Made by a program: the position numbers and the translations under genes. A stretch of DNA of 64,000 nucleotides from assembly GCA_030272155.1 (NCBI GenBank), contig CP126191.1, positions 10,004,501-10,068,500 of the forward strand, in the 5' to 3' direction. Positions within the stretch are counted from its first letter, which is position 1. Each line of letters begins with the position of its first letter. The notes beneath the pieces are model-generated. The model was not told the origin of the DNA, searched no databases, and saw only the letters and a list, made by a program, of their open reading frames with translations. Positions 48,401 through 64,000 of the stretch are shown one piece after another. Source of the DNA: Tetradesmus obliquus (taxonomy: Eukaryota; Chlorophyta; Chlorophyceae; Sphaeropleales; Scenedesmaceae).

Positions 48401-49284
48401 CTGCGCGCAGCATCCCGTCCACAGTTTGAATTGCTAGTAGCAGATTTCCTTGCATGTCGCTGCTTGCATGTCGCTGCTGAACCTAATTGCTAGCGGTGCA
48501 TGATGCTCTGCACTGCCTGAGGGACTGTACAACTTGCTGCTTCACTCTGACTGTACAACACCGCAACCAGGCATTTCCTGTGTGCGCACACGCTGACACA
48601 GCACCCCTGGCTCTCAACGGCTCTGCTAAGCAACCGATACAGCATAATCCTGTTGCTGACCATGCCCAGCTGGCTCAGCTGACTGCTGTTGTGGCTCACC
48701 ATGCTATGCTTTTCCTTAAAGCGGCGCCAGCAGGAGTCAAAGATAAGCTGGCTCTCCATGCGAACCTGAGCAGAGTCCGGCTGATGTGCAGGAAACGGTG
48801 CACACTGCTGCTGCGCCTGTGCCACTGCAGCTGCCTGTTGTTGCACTTGCTGCAGCTGCTGCTGACCTAGAGTTGTGCTGCCTGTTGCAGGCTGGCTCAT
48901 GTCCTGCAAGGTGATTGCAAGCGTTGAGATGCGTGCACAGCATCAGCTTGCTGTTCGGAAACGTGTTGCCAACTGGCCCACCTGTTGGCCCACCATGCGG
49001 GGCAGCTGTTGCCCGCTGGCAGCAGCTTGCTTTTGCAGCAGACCATCCAGCACACCACGTATGCTCATCTCAGCAGCACTGCCTGCCGCATCGTGCTGCG
49101 CCTCAGGCAACACGCCTGGCGCAGGAACGGAGCTGGGCCTCTGCGCGCCAGGGCTGACCGCCTGCGTATGCGCCTGGCTACAAGTGCCTGGAAGCAGCAG
49201 TGTGCGTCCTAAAGCAGCTAGGACGGGCGCGCTGGCCGCTGCCTGCCGGCAAACCAGTGCACCTTGATGACTATGTATCATCAT
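45450..49284 (-). CDS. Adenylate-kinase-family protein with long C-terminal extension
   Basis: Eight exons on the minus strand: 49284-48982, 48903-48700, 48333-48277, 47948-47715, 47410-47312, 47083-46881, 46586-46455, 46245-45450. The joined frame is 675 residues and ends with TGA. The first 60 residues are rich in Ala/Ser/Arg/Gln and poor in acids, as in a plastid transit peptide (inference). The nucleotide kinase core has IIWLNGAPGSGKG (P-loop, residues 177-189), the NMP-binding stretch RGYIDAGEMMPDHVV and NLVVDGFPRTAVQ (about 254-266). A short lid region follows (RQLQRAVAAQAHNKR), then DVLPEKARKRYQIF. After the kinase comes a long region (about 350-600) with FKFSFDASGVRDANALKALE that I do not recognise, and a polyQ, Cys-rich tail. 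Phosphoryl transfer between nucleotides is the family reaction; the substrate is not proven. Confidence 0.83.
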
Positions 49285-49555
49285 GCTGACTGCAAGTGCA
49301 ACTGATTCATTGTTCTTTACAAACCATTCCTAAATAAACAAGAAGCACAGGGGGAAGAAAGAGTACAGCAATCGACAAATGGTGTGCCCCGGTGTTCAGG
49401 GCTTTCTGTTGTGACAAGCAGTCAGTCAGCACAAAGGCGAACCTGCACTAGCTCAGAGCTGAATGTCAACTTTGCATGCTACTATTCGCGCTCTAAGATT
49501 AAGGTTCACTTCACCGCCTCTCGGCAGTACTGTCACCTCCAGATTGTGTCAACAG
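49285..49555. promoter_or_regulatory. Divergent intergenic region, possible bidirectional promoter
   Basis: About 270 bp lie between the start of the minus-strand adenylate-kinase-family gene and the start of the small plus-strand gene. It is the AT-richest stretch nearby (for example CTAAATAAACAAGAAG near 49330). Sharing of promoter elements is inferred from geometry only. Confidence 0.4.
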
Positions 49556-50090
49556 ATGGCGCCAAGGCAGCCCGCAGACCCCGTAGTGGCAGCTTACAGG
49601 AAGATGTTCCAAGTAAAGCTTACCAAGCAGGAGATAAAGGTGAGGGTGGGCTCCAATGGTCTGGTAGCGCTGCAGTCGAGGCACGCCAGCCCATGCCAAC
49701 CAACTATAACTAGTTTGTATTGTGCTTGATGTCTGCTCGTCGCAGCTCATGTCAATCACTAGCTCTGTCTGGGCTGCTCGTCGATGCGACTTTTACGCAA
49801 GCCCTGAAACAGCAGTGGCGCCTGCCATCCACTTAATTCCCAGCGAAACTAGCAGAATATCACTCATTTGTGCATCACTTGTTGTTTCGCCTGCCTGTGT
49901 TCATCATTACAATCAATCACTGGCGCCTCACACCTGTATCACCGTCACGCCCTGCTTCACACAGGATGACCTGGCTGCCATGCAGCGAGAGTTGAAGGCT
50001 ATGAGGCAGGCTTCATCATCATCAGACGGGTCACGAGGCGCTCCAAGATACGAGGCGTACCCTTATCAACGAAACCAAATGGAGCTGTGA
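49556..50090 (+). CDS. Possible small two-exon gene, 69 residues, unknown
   Basis: Exon 1 49556-49639 encodes MAPRQPADPVVAAYRKMF through QEIK, and exon 2 49965-50090 encodes DDLAAMQRELKAMRQ through QMEL with TGA. The intron has GTGAGG...CACAG borders and is in phase 0. The product would be a short, charged, mostly helical protein, possibly coiled-coil, with a polar tail (YEAYPYQRNQ). I do not recognise the family. The clean join and protein-like composition favour a gene. The length makes it uncertain, and upstream exons are possible. Confidence 0.45.
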
Positions 50091-52838
50091 CTACTCGGAC
50101 GGGAAGCACATGGCGGAAAAGGACTAAGTTTATGACATTATAATTAGCAGCAGATGCAGCCAGAGTGATGGTTCGGCGCGTGTATCGGGCGGCACAACAT
50201 CCCGCCACTGCGCCCACCCTACCTGACACCACAGGATTACCCTGCGGCCTCGGCGTCTGGGTCGCTTGTATCATGCGAAGCGGCCGTGAGCATCTTCCAC
50301 GTCAGCCAACAGCTGTACTGGGGCTGCCTTCATGATGCCTGCCTGCTGACAAGCAGCAGGGACATGCGATGGCTGACTGACTGGTCCACTGGGCGGGCCG
50401 CAAGGTGGCATGGCTGTGCGTAGGCGAGTCATCGTCATGGTTCAACAGCACAACATACCCAGCACTGCCAGTTGTGTGGAAACACTGTCTGCGCATTTTC
50501 ACTGAAATGTTGCATGGCGTGTGGTGCTGTTTCATGTATGATGGTGCAGCTGTACAGTCGGCAGTGGCATTGCACATCTGGACAGTCTGGGCGACTTGTT
50601 TAAGCAGGTACATGGTGTGTGCAGGATGCGGTGCACCTCGGCATTGGCTTGATTTGCTGGCTTGCAAGGCATATGCAAACTGCTTTGCAGGATGCTCCGC
50701 TTGCCCACAGTTTAGGGGTGTGGATCAAGCAACTGAAACTGCTGTTGCCCCAGCAGCTACCCCATCCCACTGTTGTGGTCTGTATCTTTGGGGTGGATGC
50801 AGGGTGGATGCAGAGAAGCCAGAACCTTGGGAACTGTGTTGGCAGGCGTATGTAGCAATAGTAGGCGGACTGATTGGTTTTGCTGGCCTGCAGAGTTGCA
50901 TGACACCCGGGTCGTCTGCATACCTTGCATGTGGCAGTGCAGTGTTGTACAGCAGCACAGAAACCATTCACAGGAAGCAAGGACAGCAGCGCATGGATTG
51001 TGTGTCGCAATTCTTCTTGCGGCTTGCTGGCAGCTGTGTGTGACGTGCATGTGTGCCTTCAACACCGCCAACACGAGAAGCGCAACTGCACTTCCTGTTT
51101 GTAGGTGCAGCCCAGCATGCATCGTGCCACACAAACATGGCCTGCATTTTCTTTGACTGATGTACAACTTCAGGGCTGCTCTGTAGCAATCAATCAAGTC
51201 AAAGCAGGTGAATGCAAGCACTAGATTATGCAGCTGCATGTCAGCCTCCTTTGGCCCGTGTTGCAAGCAAGGTGGTGTATCGCAGGAGTTGGTGGCTGTG
51301 TCGCACCTCACTTTGCTTTACACACACCGGACGAGTCTGGTGGCGTTTGACTTCACAGGTTTTGTTATTACAACAGGTTGACACAGGGAAGCTCATGTGC
51401 CTGCAGTGCTTAGGTTAGTGAGCGGTTTTGTTGGTTATGCATGCACAACAAGCACAACTGTACCGTGGTTGATGCTTGTGTTGACATGTAGTAGTGACCA
51501 TCTGTTATGACTGGGTGTTACAGGGTTGTGAAGCACTGAGCTGTTTCACAGGTTGAGCGAGGTGTCTACTCATCTTGCTTGTGCAGGGGCATAGCGTCTG
51601 TCTGGTTGTTCCTGCATCCATCCTTTGACACCGCATATCTAACAATGACTTCTGGCATGTTGTGTTGAAATCAGCTTGAATGGCTGCTCAGAGGAGGTAT
51701 GTGATGGCATGACACTGCAACAGGTGCCGTGCGATTCATCACAGCCTTTGTTCAGTTCGCGCTGCATGCTGTTCTTTGCAGACTGCAAGCCCTTACAAGT
51801 TGGCGCGATGATAACATGGCCAGCCTGCATTGATTGGGGTGGCCGGCCCTGTCAAAGGGCCTGTATGATAGGCCCCATTGCATGCTTGGTGTCAACGGCC
51901 CAAGCTGGCCCTGGCTATTGCTTCAACCTGCATGTCACAATGACATATGCAGCATACTCTCTGCAGCTTCTTGTTACTGCAGCTTCTTGTGGCACCTGTG
52001 ACTGTGGTTGAAGACATGCAATGATGCTGCCAAGATTGCTTGTAACAGAATTGATGTGTTCTCAGGCTTTTCTGCCAGAAAATCTGTCAGTGACGGACTC
52101 ACATTGGATGTGTTATCACGCTCTCGACCAGGGCTGACTGCGGGCACGGCACGGAGCTGGCTCCATATGTTAGGGCCTTGTCGGCGATGCAATCCTGTAC
52201 TGCTCAGTGTCGGAAAAAGATAGCTGTGCAGGCTGCCGCACCAGCTGGAAGTTAGCGTGTACTCTGCAACAGAATTTGCACCGTCGTGGCAACAGGGGTG
52301 TGCCGACGCCAATGTGTTTTGCACGATCCGCCACATTGAGTTTGACCTGCCAGTGAGCAACTCTCTGCTTGCTCAGCTTGTAATTAGGGAGTAGTCTGCT
52401 GCATCTACGGCAACGACTGCACTGGGCTGTCAGGACAGCCATGTCACTGAGTATCAGGCTGCGCCTACTGAGGTGTCAGTGACCATGTTAGTGACACATC
52501 CCAGCACGCAAGCTCTGCTGGGAGAAAATTGCAATCTTAGTAGCTGGAGGCGTTAGGCTGGATTCACCACTTGAGGTAAGGCTCAAGCATGTCAGCTTTT
52601 AGGGGGTCTCAGCACTTTACCTCCCAGCACCTGTCACTGCTGCTGCTGCTCTCGACAACCCAATGCATTTTGCATGGCTCAATGCCTTGACATACACATG
52701 AGCGAGAGAAGGTAGAAATCTGCCGCGTGTCTGGGATGCTGGACTGGTTCAGCCAATTTCACGCCTTCTCACGAAGACGGAGCGCAGTATCACTTTCAGG
52801 CTTCTTGCCAGCGGATCCTAGCTAGAATTCAACCAGAT
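50091..52838. other. Intergenic region without a supported gene
   Basis: Open frames here are short. One minus-strand frame (52442-52170) has a CSRCRRCSRLLP cluster and a later CKFCC pair that resemble zinc ligands, but there is no surrounding domain I recognise. The promoter of the ABC transporter should lie near the right end. Confidence 0.35.
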
Positions 52839-61286
<8,448 letters not shown>

Positions 61287-62019
61287 TGGCACGCCATGCC
61301 ATGCTAGTAGCGTGTGCAGACAAGCATCGAGTGATGAGTGATGTTTGGATGTAGACAGGGAGAGTATTATGGTTGGTTGAGGGCTGAGTATGAGAGCGTG
61401 GAAGTTGCAGAGCATGCATCAGCTGTTGTGTGTTGCTGGGGCAGTCCATGTGATGCTCCAATGTTTGAACAGTGTTTGCCTATGCGTACGGGGTGTACGG
61501 GTGCACCACTGTATAGTAAAGCACCGATGTGCAATTCTATTGTAGAAGCACGTATCGGCAGCGTTCACAGCTGTGCCTCCAGCAACTACGGTGATGGGGC
61601 GGGGAGCTCCTGGCACCCACAGGTGGAGGCCAGGCACCAGTGGTGCCGCAGTTACCATGTCAGGCATGACAACCTCAATCCAGCCATGTCAAGGCTGGTG
61701 ATGCAAGTTGTTGGTTAGCATCCAGAGCAGCTGATGAAGGTTCTACTGGCGTGTTTGTGGTGCCATAGTGCGGCCACCTGCCCATGCTGAAGGACCTGTG
61801 ACTGGCAGCAGGCTCCGCTGCTTATGACTGAAAAACGTTTATCAGCTGGTTTGAACACGCATGAAGACTTCAATGTGATCTGATTGCCACTGAGAGGCGC
61901 TCGGCCTGCCAGTGTTTAGTGGTTCTGCAACACAACACACACCGAACCAGCACTTTGCCGAGCTCAGCGCCTGTTTCGGTCCTTTCCCCGAGGTAGTCAT
62001 CTCTAGAGGAGCATTCAAG
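61287..62019. other. Spacer between ABC transporter and eL8 genes
   Basis: No gene seen. It holds the 3' UTR of the transporter and the promoter and 5' UTR of the ribosomal protein gene. No clear TGTAA or TATA box was found. Confidence 0.4.
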
Positions 62020-63566
62020 ATGGTGCGTGCCTATGAGCCTTGTGCTGCCAGCCCGGCAGGCAAAGTTGGCGTCTGCGCCATGTTGCCTGTGATCGACCTG
62101 GCTGAGGATCTTATTTACTGATATGCAGGCTCCCAAGAAGAAGGTCGCACCCGCACCGGGTGCCGTCAAGAAGGTGAGCAGCAAGCGAGACAGCCATGGC
62201 TGCTTCAAGTGCATCGCTGGTGCGCTTGCTCACTCGTCCATTTCTTTTTCGCAGGCGGCAGCTCCCAAGAAGGAGACCAACCCTCTGTTCGAGAAGAGGC
62301 CGAAGAACTTTGGTGCGCAGCAGTAGCTGGTTCGGTCTGCTAACAGTGGGCAGCAGCAGTGCTCTTCCTCTTTGTACAGCAGCAGCCTGTTGACCGATGG
62401 TGTTTTTTTACGCACAATATCCCCTATGTATTTGCAAGGCCAGCAGCAAGAGCACATAACAGCTGCAGCAGAAGTGTTGGCAGCAGCAGCAGTGGCTGCC
62501 CTGCATTATGCTGGCTAGCGTTGTGTGGTTTTGGGGGATTGTAGGCATCCTCGTGCTGTTCAGATTAAGCAGCATGCGTGCCAGGCCGTCTTTGATCCTG
62601 CAGGGTGGGCGCAGTAGCTGTCTTGCACATGTAGCAGCAAATGTTGCTGATGGCTGGAGCAGCGGTGTGGTCTGCACACTGCTGCACAGTTCAATAGTAG
62701 CGACAGTGCCTGCTTGATACCACGCGTTGACTGTTTTCAGCAGCGCTTTCAGCTATGTTTATAGTAAGCCACTCCCGAGGTTGTGCGCAGCACTGTGCAG
62801 CAGTCAGCTTCTGGTCAAGAGCTTGCGTTTGGATTCCACTGCACGTGGGCACCCTTAGCAAGCCAGTGACCAGCAGCTGGCTGCTGGATTGGCATCAACC
62901 GTGCTGCAAACAGCAGCATCAGTAGCAACTGCGGCGGTAGCTTTTTGGCAGCAACTGGCCCCCTCCAGCACACGCACTGACGGGACTGCTTTAACAGCAG
63001 TCAGCCTGACAACATTACCACCACTTGCAATGTTGCGAGGCCTGCATCTCACCTATGCTGCTTCCCGTCCTCTGCAACCGCGCTGCTGCGTCATCAAACA
63101 GGCCTGGGCGGCAACCCCGCTCCCAAGCGCGACCTGCGCCGCTTTGTCAAGTGGCCCAAGTATGTGCGCCTGCAGCGCCAGCGCCGCGTGCTCAGCATGC
63201 GCCTCAAGGTGCCCCCGGTGCTGAACCAGTTCGTCACCCGCGCACTGGTGAGTGCAGCGCGGCTTGCAGGAAACCACAGCAGCAGGGCTGTATCGTGGGC
63301 CGTATGTTGTGCACACGTCTTGAGGCATGGCAACTGCAGCTGTCGCTCGCTGCTGGCATTCTATGGCGCGCCTTGCTGCTGTTGCTTTCTCCTCGTGCCG
63401 CATATACCTTCTAACCCTACATCTTCCCGCCTTTTTCCTTTCCTCCCTGCAGGACAAGAACCAGGCCGAGACGCTGTTCAAGCTGCTGCTCAAGTACCGC
63501 CCCGAGGACAAGAAGCAGAAGGCGGAGCGCCTCAAGGCTGAGGCTGAGGCCCGCGAGGCCGGCAAG
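62020..63566 (+). CDS. RPL7A: Cytosolic 60S ribosomal protein eL8 (RPL7A), first five exons
   Basis: Structural protein of the large cytosolic ribosomal subunit. Exons: 62020-62022 (only the ATG), 62129-62173, 62255-62312, 63102-63247, 63453-63566; 122 residues in phase. Diagnostic segments are [39 protein letters not shown] and [20 protein letters not shown], all matching the N-terminal half of eL8. The family is about 255-265 residues, so the RNA-binding L7Ae-type half lies beyond the window end. The first exon is just the start codon, a common arrangement in ribosomal protein genes. The exon at 63453 is followed by donor GTGTGT and unspliced intron sequence to the window end. Intron 3 (789 bp) was scanned by eye for box C/D snoRNA motifs with no convincing hit. 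Confidence 0.96.
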
Positions 63567-64000
63567 GTGTGTGTGCTGCTCGTTGACGGGGTGCGGTACC
63601 ACTGCGTGCGTGCATGTGGCTGACGCGCCATGCTCAACTGCATGCTGAGGCGGGGCGTTGACTTGGTCAAAGCTCCTGCTGATGCTGCGTTGACTGGCTG
63701 CGGATGCGCTGCCGCCGCCCGCATATAGCGCAACACCAGGCTCGCTTGGTTATAAGCGCTTTAACCCAGAGAGCAGCCACTCGGCAGCAGCAGCAGTGCA
63801 TCATGTTGCGGCAACAGCGCGGCCGTGCGCTGCTCCCTGCACGGTGCACTGAGGGGCGCCTGGTGCCCCTTGGTTGCGCTTGTGGCATGTGGCCGACGGA
63901 AACACTCCCAAGGTGCCATGTTACGGGGCGCGCATGGCTGTGCACGTTGTGTTATCTGTATGCATGCATGCAGCTGTGCAGCTGACAGCAACAGCAAGAC

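Noticed and set aside
52170..52442. Minus-strand Cys-rich frame with CSRCRRC and CKFCC pairs
   Set aside because: It has zinc-ligand-like spacing but no recognisable domain, no supporting exons and a short length.
62020..62121. The 34-codon frame MVRAYEPC starting at the eL8 ATG
   Set aside because: It reads into intron 1; splicing at 62022 to 62129 gives the eL8 N-terminus APKKK instead.
62313..63101. Box C/D snoRNA in the long eL8 intron 3, as hosted by this gene in animals
   Set aside because: By eye I found no box C followed by a box D at snoRNA spacing. A dedicated search could still find one.

Overview
This 64-kb window is nuclear DNA of a eukaryote, most likely a chlorophyte green alga, possibly of the Sphaeropleales/Scenedesmaceae type (that level is a guess). 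The genes have many short GT-AG introns with CAG acceptors. Coding and non-coding DNA is GC-rich and saturated with CAG/GCA/GCT triplets. Genes lie on both strands with kilobases of repeat-rich spacer between them. There are no operons, ribosome binding sites or CRISPR arrays. I saw no tRNA or rRNA genes.

Layout. (1) 185-2467 (+): 3' end of a long-chain acyl-CoA synthetase. (2) 2671-4087: a 564-bp tandem repeat, then GCT-rich low-complexity DNA to about 5250. (3) 5901-29548: a cluster of tandem paralogues of a family I cannot name. Copy 1 (5901-11449) and copy 2 (13568-17680) are long polyQ/polyA proteins with a shared N-terminal globular domain. Copies 3 and 4 (23522-29548) are frameshifted, and copy 3 has lost the globular domain. 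Between copies 2 and 3 lie two identical 880-bp direct repeats and a decayed non-LTR retrotransposon. (4) 29549-32793: spacer with a 17-bp minisatellite. (5) 32794-35633 (-): a 2-oxoglutarate/Fe(II) dioxygenase of prolyl-hydroxylase (EGLN) type. (6) 36690-41511 (-): a 1357-residue fusion of a tRNA-ligase-type 2H cyclic phosphodiesterase, a small beta domain, CUE/UBA-like modules, DUF1771 and an Smr nuclease domain. (7) 45450-49284 (-): an adenylate-kinase-family protein. (8) 49556-50090 (+): a possible 69-residue gene, divergent from the previous one. (9) 52839-61286 (+): a TAP-type ABC half-transporter in 16 exons. (10) 62020-63566 (+): the first five exons of ribosomal protein eL8 (RPL7A), cut by the window end.

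I built the exon models by hand. At nearly every junction the splice-site dinucleotides, the reading phase and the family motifs agree. The most interesting items are the 2H-phosphodiesterase/CUE/Smr fusion, which looks like a ribosome-rescue nuclease (Cue2/NONU-1/N4BP2 class) with its own RNA end-healing module; the tandem polyQ paralogue family; and a recurring pattern in which exon edges, with their splice sites, are tandemly copied into neighbouring introns. The extreme case of that pattern is nine copies of one 125-bp unit in the ABC transporter gene.
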